The position numbers and the translations under genes were made by a program. Under the pieces are notes generated by a model that was not told where the DNA came from, made no database searches, and saw nothing but the letters and a program-made list of their open reading frames with translations. From Cheilinus undulatus (Eukaryota; Chordata; Actinopteri; Labriformes; Labridae), in assembly GCF_018320785.1 (NCBI RefSeq), contig NC_054885.1:10910421-10974420 (forward strand): 64,000 nucleotides of DNA, read 5' to 3'. Below are positions 1-12,776 of the stretch, in pieces. Each line of letters opens with the position of its first letter. Within the stretch, counting starts at the first letter, position 1.

Positions 1-1680
1 CATCAATTAGCCTGCATGTCAAAAAGAAGGATTTACTCCAGAGGGAGTCAACTGAATGTTTAATAGTCTTTTAAATATGTAGATCCTGTAAGTAGAAACA
101 GAAAAATGTGCCCATGTTACTTCTACTGTGAAATGAATATGGATTTATGAGATTTTCAAATCATTGCTTTCTGTTTTAAGTTGCATTTTACATAGCGCTC
201 CAACTTTTTTTGGGACTGGGGTTGAAATTCTTCAATAGTATCATAGGTCTACTTGCTCAGTTATCAAAGAAAATGCTTATAATAATGACAGTTTTGAAGT
301 AGGTGTATTTCTCAGCTCAAAATTGACAATATTAAATAACATAAACGATGTAAAACCTGAAGTTTTTACAGTACTGCTTTCAAATTAAAGCTTATCTTAC
401 TCTAAATAATAAAGGTAATTTTACAAAGTGCAATTGGGGCACTATTGTAAACTTAAAGACCTTTCAGCAGGCATTTTTGTGAATCTTTCAAGTACTTAAT
501 ATAATTGCCTGTGATGGAGCTAAAAATACATTAGAGTGTTTGATTACTATCAGAGACAATGGATGATTTTCAGCGAGTCGATTTTGATTAAGTCTGAACA
601 TGCAGAGATAAAGCCTTCCATATTGCATGAATCTGGTGTTAAAAATCAGCTAACACTTTCTGCAAGCCAGCAAAGTGTGTGCATGTGTGTGTGTGTGATC
701 TCCCAACTGTTTCAGCCTCCATCTGTGATGTGATATTAACTGTTGGATTTTCTTTAATGCCCATCAAACCGCCTCATTACCCCAGCTGCTTCTGGAATCA
801 TCTTCTGCATCATTACACATGTGTCTGCTGCAGAAAAAATCTGCTACAAGTGTAAATTGGCACACTGTGTTATTGCAGAAAGGCTACAATAGTTAGCATA
901 CTGAGGGTAATAATTAATACTTCGAGGGGTGCTTCTGGAGAGAAAGGACACATACCACCTTCATTATCTTACAGAGCTTGAATGAATCCTGACAGGTTCC
1001 TACATCACACCTTAGTCTAAACTCTGGAGCCACATCAAATTTGCAAATGAACAAAAGAAACACTTTTCCTGAAAATATAAGATCATCTACTAGCAAAACA
1101 ACCACTAGACTCAGCAATCATCTGTGTGAAAACAACAGCTAAACCAACAAGTTTAGTGAAAATCAACAATGCAATCTGTTTGGCAGGGGAGCTGTAGCTT
1201 CAGGGGAAGAAGGATTGAAAGAGCACTGGTGACATGGGACCTCAAAAACACAGCAAACATTTGTTCTTCTGTCAGCTCCCTGTTGACATGAGACTTCCAC
1301 AAATGTGCATGTTTGGTAGAGTTATTCAAAGCCTTTGCAATGTCCCGTTACTTTGGATAACACAAGGACTGTACTGCTGCTACTGTAGCTGAAGTTCTAA
1401 ACAATGTAAGATTAGACTATTAATGACTATAAATACACTCTATTTAGTGCTGTGAACTCAAAAAGATCCATTTTGTGACTTAGATAAGAAAAATTAGACC
1501 AGTCTCACGCCTGTGCCATGATCATGAGGGTTGGGAGCCGACAATATGTTAGCGCCTGTGTCCCCCTGGTGTGAGTCATACATATATAAAAGTAGATGCT
1601 GACTCAGCTGTTGTTCACAGGAGCAATACATGACTACATCAGCCATCTTAGAAAGGGGGAGCCACTCCTACTACTGAACA
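1..1680. other. Non-coding, nothing recognised
   Basis: AT-rich; a short (TG)n near 675-698 is the only simple repeat. Confidence 0.5.
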
Positions 1681-1682
1681 TA

Positions 1683-2311
1683 CACTCTATGGACTAAAGT
1701 ATTCCACCACACAAATAGGGACTGTAATGGCATCGCAACTATAACAGCCTATAACAGTCAGGCAGATAACATTCTTTTCATTCAAACAGAGAAGCTTTGT
1801 TCTTCATGCCACGGACTGTGTTTCCACCACTCCACAGTCTAGTTTCGGTGTGCCCTACACCACTCCATCTGACGCTCGGCATTGGATTTGGTGATGTGAG
1901 GCTTGCATGCAGCTGCACAGTCACAGAAACACATTTCATGAAGCTCCCGCAGCAAATTTTTGTTTACATTGATGAAGTTCAGAACTCTTCAGCTATAGAA
2001 TCAGCAGAGCATTGGTGGTTTTTATGTTCCTAGCCGTCGTTGACCCCGCTCTGTGATTTTATATAGTCTTCTGCTTCCGTTGCTGAGTTGTTGTTGCTCC
2101 TAAATGCTTCCACTTTCTGATAATATCACTTACAGTTGACTGTGAAATATCCAGCAGGGATGAAATATAATTTCTTATTGCAACGATGGCATCCACAGTA
2201 TCATGCCTGAAGTCACTGAGCTCTTCAGAACAACCTGTGGTAACGGGTGCGGTTTAAAAACCTGAATTCAAAAATAAACAGGTGTGTCCAAATACTTTTG
2301 TCCATATGGTG
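1683..2311. mobile_element. Tc1/mariner-type MITE with intact terminal repeats
   Basis: Ends CACTCTATGGACTAAAGTAT and, reverse complemented, CACCATATGGACAAAAGTAT match at about 17 of 20 positions and are flanked by TA on each side, the Tc1/mariner target duplication. 629 bp, no transposase frame. Relatives: a truncated copy at about 55200-55420 and an end fragment at about 60670-60705. Confidence 0.75.
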
Positions 2312-2639
2312 TAGTTGTGTATCTGTGTCTCATTTCAGGGTATGCAACCCACAGAGGACCATGTCTACTGCATTTCGACCATTCAGACCAATTTGAATGG
2401 TCACCCATGCCACCCATGACGCCTCACAACCTCAGCAACTGCAACAGAACTAGCCAGCCCAACCACTTTCACATAACCTATCAATTCAAATATAATCTGA
2501 AGCTTCATGGTCATCAAGGTTGTCAATCATCATGGTAGCTATCTAATTAGCTTGAAAATGGTTGTTACATCAAGTATGGTGGCCATTTTTAGCATGGACC
2601 TCAAGTCAGGGCTTTCAACTGCCTGTGTGAGAGTTCAAC

Positions 2640-3290
2640 AGAGGTACAGCCAGCTGGTGCTAGTAGTCTCACAATTTGTGAAAGGGAGATTACCTGAGTG
2701 CAGTGATTGTGTCTCAAGTGATTTGAGTATAAAGACACCTGTTTCCTGAAGGTCCAGTCACTGTTTTATCAGTATTCCTGGCTACCATTACACCATGAAG
2801 ACAAAAGAACCCCTCGAGCACTCAGAGAAAGGTTATTGAAAAGTACAAGTTAGTAGATGGATACAAAACATTTTCAAGGCACTGAACATCCGCCGGAGTT
2901 TAGGTCGTCCTCACAAACTGAGTGACCGTGCAAGAAGGAGACCAACGAGAGAGACCACCAAGCCACGTATGACTACTCTGAGGGAGTTACAAGCCTCAGC
3001 AGCTGAGATGGGCGAGATTCTGCATACAACTGATGCCCAGTTATTCACCAGTCAAAGCTTTATGGAAGAGTGGCAAAGAGAAAGCCACTGTCGAAGAAAG
3101 AAAATCTCCACTGAAGTTCACCTAAAGGAATGTGGGAGACTCCAAGGTCAAGTGGAAGAAGGTTTTCTGGTCTGATGGGACAAAAATGGTGCCTTTTGGC
3201 CATTAGACGAGACACGGTGGCAGCATCATGCTGTGGGGATGCTTCTAGGCAGCATTTCTGTGGAGAAACTCCACTCATTTGTACAGAATG
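2640..3290 (+). mobile_element. Tc1-like transposon relic (copy A)
   Basis: Matches copy B at 42.1-43.1 kb in reverse (TATTCCTGGCTACCATTACA at 2772, and its complement near 42795). Decayed transposase is readable in pieces: LRELQASAAEMGE near 2977 and, in another frame near 3218, [11 protein letters not shown], the conserved Tc1 catalytic-core segment. Frameshifts and stops make it dead; the right end is lost. Confidence 0.75.
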
Positions 3291-3299
3291 CTTTTATTA

Positions 3300-5650
3300 T
3301 GATTTTTTTGGCTAAGTTATACAATTAGTCATGCCACTTGAAAGGGGAGCTTTACCATGGTGTAACCAGCCAAAAAAAACCATCTTGCAGAACATCGTAA
3401 TGAAAGCCGTGACGACGGGAACCAGAGTAGACATACGCGTCTGAAGCGATCTTACTCAGCTGCTTTAGGGTTTGCCAGCTTATTTCATATGGGATACATC
3501 ATTAGGATACATTAAGAGGCTGCATTTGAGGGACATATCCATCAGGCTACATCTTAAATAAGTTAAATAGCTACTGTCAGTACTCAAAGCTGTTATACAG
3601 ATGTATATTAGAGGGGTATTAATCTTCTCTTATAACAAATGAGAAAATACAAATTATACTATGTCTTTAGTTGGAAGTGAATGCCATGTTTTTTTTAATC
3701 TGTGCTTTAAGTAATTAAATTTAAGCTGTTTACCTTTAGCTCTGGCAGCCTTTCTCTATTTTCACAATTGCTTTCTGTCTGCCTCCTCTTCCCTTAATCC
3801 AGATATCTACTCTCTGTGTCAGGAAAATACTCCTCTCTCACTATATGTGAATGTTTGCGTGTGAGTGTGTGTGCCCTGAGTGTTGATTTGCTGTTTTTTA
3901 TCGTCCTCTGAGGCCTGCTGTCACCGCTCTGTTCTAATACCATAACGAGACCTCAGGGACGCCGTGACACACACGTGTACAAATGACACACAGACACACA
4001 AACACACAGAGGAAGAGTAAACCAATCCTTCAGGGTTCTGCAAAACCAATAAAAGCTTTTCACACTAAAGGGAGAGGCAGTAAAGGAAGAACGATCAGCA
4101 TAACAGCATTACAGCAGCAGGCTTCGCTCCAGTCTCCAGGCTGCTGTGAGTGCACCGCCTTCTCAGCCGCAGCACCCCAACAATCGATCCTTCACCTGGA
4201 AGATTTCTGTGTGAGGCAGCAGATAAAGCATCAAGACAGGAGACACTCACAACACTTCATCATGATAACCAGAAAATGATGGGATTGCATCAACAAAGAA
4301 GAACAAGATACTGCATGTGGATATCATGTCCAGTGACACTGCAGATCCTGTTACAGACCGTTTAATGGCAGTATTGAATACCCTTAGCTTTAAAATGTCT
4401 TAATTGTTGCTGTATGATTCAGCTTTTAATCCTTAAATATAACTGTGTATTTGCAAAAGAGATGTTGATGACAATGCTGCTGCTCTGTTCATCCTCTGCC
4501 CAGCTGTTCTGTTCTAGTCATCTATTTCTGTGCCCAGGTGAGCTAACATCATTCATATGTTTGTAATTTCTAACAACTGACATAATATTCAGAGATTTTT
4601 CCCCACAAAGTTTGATCAAGTTCTGCCATCTTACTACTATAATTGGTGTCTGTCTGTGTTGATTTGCACACCATACCATTGCTCCAATTTTCCTTGATAC
4701 CTCTCAGAAGGCTTCTTGGGTGAACTGGTTTGAAACTGGTGTCATAATAAAATCAGAAATATGCACAGATTTGTTGCACCCTTCACTTCAGTTTGCCCCC
4801 CTCACAGTCCCCATTACCTGCTATTACGTCACCTCCCCTGTATAACACATGCACTCACTCCGCCACAATGCCGAAGACAAGACGACCTTCACTCTCATAC
4901 ACACAGCTTAAAAGACGGAAACTACACCAGGCTCATGAGACCAAATTTTCTTCATTAGTGAAAGACTTGAACATTGGTTTAGAAACCACACTTTTTTGCT
5001 GTTATTTGACAGCTGCTTAAACATGTTTGAATATGTGTCTGTCTCCGTGCAGCTAATAGTGTGATCCACAATAACATGCACACTCTAAAACTTTGTAGAT
5101 AAGTCAAAAGGTGCAGCTTTAATTCTCTCCTTATTATGTTGTTGGCCAATCACTGCAAATATTCAACAGTGTGCAGAGACACTGAGCCATTATGCAGTTT
5201 GGTGAAAAAAAGTCACCTCTTTCCATGCAAATTTACCTTATTGCATTAAGCATCTAATTACAAATAAGTCTACTGTCACAAACTTTTCCAGAGATCAGGA
5301 AACACTCCTGTATGAATGAAAAATAAATGATGATAATTAAGGCTAGCTGGGACTGTGGCCAATGGCCTCTACCTCCATGGACACATCATACATGAGAGAT
5401 GTTAGGTGTGACTAACACATAACAGCTGATACACCAATGGAAGCAAGGCTTGATGTTGACAACAAATGCAGGTGGATTTCCACAATGGAAGAAACTGCAG
5501 GGAGCCACTTTCGTGAGCTGAATTTATCGGCATCACAAACCCTTCCTCTCTCTGAATGTGCTCAGCTGTTAGTGCTAGTTTTTCAAATTATTAAAAAAAA
5601 TTTAGTCACAGCAGCATATCAAGACTGTCAAATTCCAAAGGATACTTCCA
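3300..5650. other. Non-coding, nothing recognised
   Basis: Contains CA/TG-rich stretches at 3845-3875 and 3966-4010. Open frames are short and without protein character. Confidence 0.5.
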
Positions 5651-5659
5651 GTAGAAGCT

Positions 5660-6690
5660 CCCTCTCTTAAAACCCCATAGCTGGGTCCCATTTCAGGACA
5701 TGCATCCTTGGGAGGGTGCTTATCAAGACATATCAAGTCACAGCAGCATATTGTGACTGATCCATATCAAAGACTTGCAAGTAAAGGCTCTGTCACTTAA
5801 AACCCCTAGCCATGTCCCGTTTCAGGAGATGCATCCTTTGGATGGTGCATATGAAAACAGATTTAGTCACAGCCACATTTTGAGAAAGTCCCATCTCAGA
5901 GGCTTTTTCAAGTGCAAACCTTTCAAGTAAAAATCCTTACCTTAAAACCCTAGCTTGGTCTCATTTTTCGAGGTGCATCCTTTGGAGGGTGCATGTGAAG
6001 ATAAATCAAATCCCAGCAGCATATTGTGAGTGATCTGAATCAAAGGCTTTTTACAGAGAAGGCTCCACATTTAAAACCCCTAGCTGGGTCCCATTTCAGG
6101 AGATGCATCGTTTGGAGAGTGCATATGAAGACAGATTTAGTCAGAGCAGCAGATCAAGACTGTCCCATCTCAAAGGCTCCTTCAAGTAAAGGCTCCTTCA
6201 TTTAAAACCCCTAACAGGGTCCTATTTCAGGAGATGCATCCTTTGAAGGTTGCATATGAAGACAGATTTAACTCACATCACCATGTAAGACTATCCCATA
6301 TCAAAGGCTCCTTCAAGTAAAGGCTCCACCTAAAACTCCTAGTTGGGTCCCATTTCAGCAGGTGTATCCTTTTGAGGGTGCATATCAAGCCGGATCAAGT
6401 CACAGCAGCAGATCACAATTGATCATTATTGAAGGCCTTTTCAAGAGAAGGCTCCTTTACTTAAAACCCCCAGCTGGGTCTCATTTCAGGAGGTGCATCC
6501 TTTGGAGGGTGCATATGAAGACAGATTTTGTCACAGCCACATACTGAGACAGACTATCTCAAAGGCTTTTTCAAGTAAAAGCTCTTTGCCTTAAAACCAT
6601 AGCTGGGTCCCATGTATGGAGGTGCATCCTTTGGAGGGTGTGTATCAAAACAGGTCAAGTCACAGCAGCGTAACATGACATAGCCTCAAT
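5660..6690. repeat. Satellite array 1, ~130-bp unit, about 8 copies
   Basis: Repeating core tttcaggaggtgcatccttt followed by ggagggtgcatatgaagaca, then agtcacagcagcata and aaggctccttcaagtaaagg. Core positions near 5689, 5819, 5963, 6099, 6222, 6352, 6483 and 6613 give a period of 125-140 bp. Copies diverge moderately. The same unit makes array 2 at 10.5 kb and a solo copy near 9.35 kb. Confidence 0.85.
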
Positions 6691-6924
6691 TTAATGGCTG
6701 AATTAGTGGGAGTGGTGTCTGATTCCGGTTCTGCTGCTAAACAGAGAGGGAAAAGTCTGCTGTTGCATGCCTTCTTTGATACACTGATTGTAGTCCATAA
6801 AAAAAGAAACCTCCCAACCTGGAAGTAATTTAAGCAAGACAGTAGCGTTCACCTCTTTATCCCTCATCATGATGGCACAGGCTGTGTTAAAATAATGTAA
6901 ATACTCCACTGCATCATGTGACAC

Positions 6925-8200
6925 AGATTGAATCTCATAAAAATCTCATGATGTCTTACAAAGCTACACATGACCTATATTCCAGGTTAATATGTCAAGT
7001 ATGAAGGTCAGAAATCATCCAAAAATAACTGCTCAAAAAAGTAAATATTGGTGCTTTAAATTGATCAGAATACAGAATAAGAAACAGAGTGACTTAGCGT
7101 ATTTAGATCTCAAAGGAAAAGAAGCAAAATGAATGAACATCTCCTTTAATTAACCTCCTCACACATTAATGTTTCTCTCTTTCACACAGACTCAGTAATA
7201 CGTCCATAGCGGCTCTGTCAGACACCAGCTCGTCTAATTGACTGATTTGATTGGTCTCATATGTGTCTGCTCACCCAGACAATCTCATTTATCACGACAG
7301 AGACGGAGGAGGGATGAAGTTAGAGGCAGGTACAGTAAATGTGAGCAGACATAAGCGGTGAGAGTGAGCAGGCTGGGAGAAGAGTGGAAAAGAAAGGATC
7401 AGAGTGTGAGAGATGGAGGCTGTGTTATTTAATCTAAGAATGGGGTAAAACAGGAGACAAAAGGAGAGAAAGATGGAGGTAAAATGTGAGAGAGGGGAGA
7501 GAAAATGAATTCAATTAGCCTGTTTGAACGCTTGCCGTCTGTGCTCATGTTGCTGGTTGACAGCTGATGAAGAGTGTTTGCCACAAGGGCCTCACCCACC
7601 CTCTCTCTCTCTCTCTGTGTGCCACAACAACACTCCCTTCTTTCCGGGAAACAGCTGCTGACACAAGACGCCAGTCCAAACCGCTAATATTTCCTTTCTC
7701 CCCTATCCCCTTCATCCTCCTGTATCAACTCACATCCACCCAACCTCCTCCTACCATTTCTCTTTTTTAATCTTAGTCATCCTCTTTCTTTTTCCCTAGC
7801 ATCTTCTTTTCCTCTGTTTGTCAGCCTCCTTTCCTCTCTCCTTGTCATTTTGCTCCTCACTCCTACCATTTGTCTTCTGCTCGATCTCCTCCCACGTTCC
7901 TATCAAAATCTCCTCACACTCCTCCTCATTTTTCAAAATTCAATCTCTGCCAAATGTTTTTGACAAGACTGTGTGTACCATATCCACCAATACCTGCACA
8001 GACACAGCACAAATCTATGGAAGTCCAAGGCGGTCATACAGTAAAGCCATGTAGCTCATTTACTCAATTTTTCCATATGGAGTGATTTACATTCTTCCCA
8101 TTTTTTCTGCTACTTTTGACACCAAGCTAATTTTTTCTCTTTTTTTTTTTTTTTTTTTACTTGTATTTTGTGAAATACTTTATTATTATTTTCCCCTAGA
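6925..8200. other. Non-coding, pyrimidine-rich right half
   Basis: 7597-7960 is CT-rich with weak open frames; T18 run near 8140. Possible conserved non-coding sequence cannot be judged without alignment. Confidence 0.4.
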
Positions 8201-8880
8201 ATATATGGAAGTTTCACCTCTTGAATTAAATCAGGGAAAAAATGGAGAGTCGTCTCTCTCTCTCTCTCCCTCTCTCTCTCTCTTGGTCACTGCAGGCTAG
8301 TTGGTGAGGGCAGGAGCACTGGGCTGCTAGGCTGCACCTCTTTAGGCATCGCAGCTGCAGCTAATCCTTGCCAATCAAGATCTCCTCTCAATCACCTCAT
8401 ATTGTAACTTAAGGTACCAGAGTATACTACAGCCTCCAGTGTGGTAACCCAGCTCTTCTCCGACCATTGAGTCCTGTGAGTTTGCTTTGAATTTTTTCGT
8501 TGCATTTTCTACCTTGTCTAACACCTTTTTAGCCTCCTTTTTGAATTAAATCACAGGGGAAAAAAGACTTTTCATGATATTATAATTAATTGAGATGCAC
8601 CTGTACTGTGGTTTTTGTGTTGGAGAGGAATCTCTCTCTTTGTGTTACTGTAGGCTGGTTGGTGAGGCAGGAGCACTGGGCTGCTCGGCTGCAGTTAGTT
8701 GGGGATTGAATCTGCAGCCAGTCTTCAACAACCAAAATCTCCTTTTAATCACCTTATGTTGAACCTTAAGATACCAGAGCATACTACAGCCTCCAGTGTA
8801 GTAACCTGGCTCTTCTCCAACCTTTGAATCTTGTGATTTTTGCCTTGTCTAACCCCTATTTAAAGTAAAATATAGCTATG
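8200..8880. repeat. Degenerate two-copy tandem duplication
   Basis: Two units, about 8221-8540 and 8541-8880, each starting ttgaattaaatca-ggg and containing ggct-gttggtgag followed by gcaggagcactgggctgct and actacagcctccagtgt. The (CT)n tract at 8250-8282 is expanded only in the first unit; offset is 320-358 bp. Confidence 0.7.
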
Positions 8881-9339
8881 TAAAGCATTACCCTTTTCTA
8901 TGTGGAGAACAAATTGTTCTGTGATGAGTAGGGCATATTTCTATACGGAGTGAAACAGCACTGAAAAGATTACATACAACACTGTACTAAGTAAAAAATG
9001 GCTCTGCACAGTTGTTTTTATTTTGTTCATCATGGAGTACATCCTCATCATTTAGAGTTAAATAAAAAATCTCTTTAGAGTAGAAAATAACTGGAAAACT
9101 TAAATCTGCAAGAAGAGTAAATTTTACTGTATGTATTGTAGACCAAATGTTACATTTTTCAGAATAAGTGCTATTTCAATCAATTTGAGGAAAGTTTATT
9201 CAGCTAAATATACTGAGTGGGGATACAAGACAAATTAGTTGGGACCACAGGAAACTAATATAAATAACCTGTTATCACAGAAAATGGAATCCATAAATGA
9301 ATGAATGCATGTTCACTTCTAGCTTCTGTACATATCACT

Positions 9340-9460
9340 TGCAACCTGTAGCTAGGTCCCATTTCAGGGGTAGCATCCTCAGATGGCTGCATTTGAAGAC
9401 AGATAGAAGTATAGCAGTAGGTTAAGACTGTTCCTTCTCAAATTCTCCTTCAAATGCAGC
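9340..9460. repeat. Solo copy of the ~130-bp satellite
   Basis: Reads tagctaggtcccatttcagg, then a degenerate tagcatcctc-agatggctgcat and gaagacagat, the same order of blocks as arrays 1 and 2. Confidence 0.65.
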
Positions 9461-9701
9461 CAGAAAAAAAAAAATCTAGAGGCATTTCCTCAGTAGACTA
9501 AAGATCCATCCAGTGTATCCTTCACTGGCCCGTAGTGTCCTAAATTTTATTGTCGATCATTTCCAATGAGCTTGTGGACTCTAAAGAAGCTGTGTAATAC
9601 AACTTCAGATGCAAGTAACTGTTTCCAACTCAATTCAACATCTACTGTACCAATATTTAAAAATCAAAGGCAGTCATGGAACTTTAAATTACCTTGGAAT
9701 G

Positions 9702-10050
9702 AATACAACACTGCGCTGAGATTAGTGCTGTTGCTGCACAGCAAGAAACGTCCTGGTTCGAATCCCCGTCAGACAGGGCCTTTCTGTGTGGAGTTTGCAT
9801 GTTGTAGATACTCTGGCTTCCTCCCACAGTTAAAAGACATGCTCATTAAGTTCATAAGTGACTCTAAATTGACTGTAGGTGTGAGTGTGCATGGTTGTTT
9901 GTCTCCACATGTCAGATGTGATTGACCGGCGAAAAGTCAAGGATTTACCCTGCCTCTCTCTCTTAGTGACAGCTGGAATTGGCTTCAGCCCTCCTACCGT
10001 GGCCCTGAAAGGGATAAGCGGTGTAGAAAATTGATGGATGGATGGATGCA
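9702..10050 (+). mobile_element. SINE/LINE-tail-like retroposon with GATG tail
   Basis: A tRNA-like head with a B-box-like ggttcgaatcc (9757) is followed by the widespread fish blocks tgtgtggagtttgcatgtt, ggcttcctcccacagt-aaa and gtgactctaaattg. It ends ggataagcggtgtagaaaat and a (gatg)n tail at 10032-10047. Tail and order indicate plus orientation. Confidence 0.75.
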
Positions 10051-10524
10051 ACACTGTAGATTAAGTTACATGATGTTGGCTATGTTAGTTTGGAAAAGGG
10101 CACTTGGAAAGGAAAGGAGAGTGGGACAAACTTCTGACACAGATAGGGAATCCACCATAAACCAAGAAATCATCGAAGGCTACAAAATACTGGGTTCTTC
10201 AAAAGATGCTACCCCCGAATTGAGAATTAATCTAAGAGTTTGTACTTCCTTGATGCTAGGTGTGTTGTTTTTGATGATAGTCTGATAGTGGCCTAAAAAA
10301 TCAGTGATTTTACAAAATTTAATTTCACATCAAATAAGCAGTAAGTTATAAATACATTAAGTTGTCTAGTCTAGATTCTAGAGTCACGTAAACACATTCT
10401 GTAGCCAACTTTGAACTGTGACAGTGTGAAGTTACAGTGTAAAATATTAAAATAAGCACGCTAAAATAACTTATCACAGAAAATGTAATAAATAAGATGC
10501 ATGGATGCAGGCCCAGTCATGGCT

Positions 10525-11290
10525 TGTGGAGTTTCCCTTAAAACCCCTAGCTGGGTCCAATTTCAGGAGGTGCATCCTTCGAAGGTTGCATATAAAGACA
10601 TATTTAGCCACAGCAGCATATTAATATTGTTCCTTCTAAAAGGCTCCTTCAAGTAGAGGCTCCCTCACTTAAAACCCCTAGCTGGGTCCCATTTCAGGAG
10701 GTGCATCCTTTGAAGGTTGCATATTAAGACATATTTAGTCACAGCAGCGTATTAATATTGTCCCTTCTAAAAGGCTCCTTCAAGTAGAGGCTCCCTCACT
10801 TAAAACCCATAACTTGGTCTTATTTCAAGATATGCATTATTTGAAGGGTGCATATAAAGACAGATTAAGTCACAGCTGCATATCAAGACTGTCCCATCTC
10901 AATGGCTCCTTCAAGTCAAGGCCCCTTCACTTAATACCAGAGCTGGATACCATTTCAAGAGATGCATCCTTTGGAGGATGATAATCAAGACAGATTAAGT
11001 CAAAACAGCATATCAAGACTGTCCCATCACAACATAACGGCTCCTTCACTTAAAAAGCCGTAGCTGGGTCCAATTTCAGGAGGTGCATCCTTGGAGGGTG
11101 CATACGAAGACAGATTAACTCACATCAGCATATCAAGACTGTCCAATCTCAAAGGCACCTTCAAGTAAAGGTTTCTTCAGTTAAAACCCCTAGTTGTGTA
11201 CCATTTCAGCAGGTACATACTTTGGAGGATGCATATGAAGACAGATTATGTCAAAGTGACATACTGAGGCTGACCCATCTGACTGAAGAG
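10525..11290. repeat. Satellite array 2, ~128-bp unit, about 6 copies
   Basis: Same unit as array 1 in the same orientation, cores near 10561, 10693, 10824, 10952, 11077 and 11207. The first two copies are almost identical to each other, so local duplication was recent. Confidence 0.85.
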
Positions 11291-12703
11291 CCTTGTGGCA
11301 GTTGGCTATGTTATGGTTGAGATGGAATGTTTGACCAGGATTGCCTGAATTGATAAATAATCGTTGAACCAGCTAGTAATCCCTGTGCAGACCACAATGA
11401 TCCACTTTTAACCATTTAGCCGGCAAATTGGAAACCTCTTTTATCTTTTAAGAAATTACTTCTATTGATGTTGCAGCGAACTCAAAGATTTCTTTCTTCT
11501 TCAGCATCATCATGAAGATATGCAGCCCTTTCCTTATCAGTGAACCAAACAGCTGAGGGTTTCTTCTCCTGAATGTTGAGTTTGTGTCTTTTCCTTTTGT
11601 TAACACCTTTATTTGAACTCATCACCTGTATTTATCAGCCTTTTGCATGTTGTATTCCAGCACATTCACAGTTTATTTGCACCTCGACTGAAAACAGAGA
11701 AAAACAGAACAACACTTCCACCAACTCTCCGTTGTGGAGCAAACACTGCTGCTGGGTAATTGTCTCAGATTATTCCAAGACTCAGTATCAGGGTCGTAGT
11801 TCCACGGTTTTAATAGTGCTGACTGTTTGAACTCTATGGATTCAGGGCTGAAACATTAAGCAGCAGAGATAGAAAGTTTACTTGTTTGTCCAATTTGGAT
11901 CGTTCGGGGAGCTGGGCAATCAATTCATAGCACTGTTTGAAATTCAAGGTGTAAGTGGAGTTGATTATTCATGGCTGCCTTGGATGATAAATCAAACTAT
12001 ACTTCCAAGATCTACTTTTTGAAGATGATCTTTCTTGTCTGAGTTTTTTTTTCCACCTCTTTTCTTTCTTCCTCTGTGTCTCTGTCTTTAGAAATAACTT
12101 CAATCACGACTCCTCTCTCTCTCTTTGCCTTTCTCCCTGAAAACACACACTCTAAAGCACACACCTGTGCGAAGGGGAAACCCCAGGTCTGTTCCACCAT
12201 CTGTAACTGCTACTGCTGCAGTGTGAAGCTTGCATGCCCACACACAAATGCACAAAGAGAGAGAGAGCAAATCCAGAACTGTTGCACGCAAAAAGAGAGG
12301 AAATGTTGGAAGTAGAAGCAGACAATTGTGGCATTTCTCACCAGCTACCATATGCTATGTCCTCACACATGCACAACACATTAACTCCCTTCTCTTCCAG
12401 CATTTCTGCATGTGTGAGCAGAAGCAGGATCACAAAAGCCGGCATGCACAGCAAACATGCACGCACAGGGTGTGTGTGATCAATAGCTATTGATCTGCCA
12501 CCTTCAGCTTGTCTTGGCAGCGCCCCATGTTGGACATAAAAATGTCCACACCCACTAGGATAGAGACATATTGCACCCACACATTAAGATCAGCCACCCA
12601 GCACACCCACAGATGAGCACCTATGATCTCAATACTTTCAGCTCGTGATTTTTATAGATTAGATCAGTGAAGTTTAACTCATTTACAGAACACATGCCCT
12701 CAC
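11291..12703. other. Non-coding; would be intron 1 of the orphan gene
   Basis: No exon recognised. CA/GA-rich simple sequence from 12100 to 12300. Confidence 0.4.
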
Positions 12704-12776
12704 CTCTGTAGCACATTGTGAGCCACAGCAGCTCCAGCACTTGACCCCCGAACTCGCACACGTCCAATCCCAGCAT
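12704..12776 (-). CDS. Orphan first coding exon (gene unidentified)
   Basis: ATG at 12776 in good context (gaggcaccATGC) opens 24 codons starting MLGLDVCEFGG and ending LTMCYR, then a strong donor AGAG before gtgaggg. Third positions are mostly G/C (CTG, GAC, GTG, TGC, GAG, TTC), unlike the AT-rich surroundings, so it looks truly coding. Upstream is GC-rich with a long GA repeat, as a promoter would be. No following exon is recognised in the 12.7 kb to the left edge, so intron 1 would be long. In human the genes beyond the CLCN7 3' end include CCDC154, UNKL and BAIAP3; I cannot tell which, if any, this belongs to. Confidence 0.55.

Noticed and set aside
6703-6924. Minus-strand frame with peptide ACAIMMRDKEVNATVLLKLL
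   Set aside because: Protein-like by eye, but no splice signals, no recognisable family and located at the edge of satellite array 1.
9702-9790. tRNA gene
   Set aside because: Has a B-box-like sequence, but no cloverleaf and it continues into a standard retroposon body with a GATG tail.
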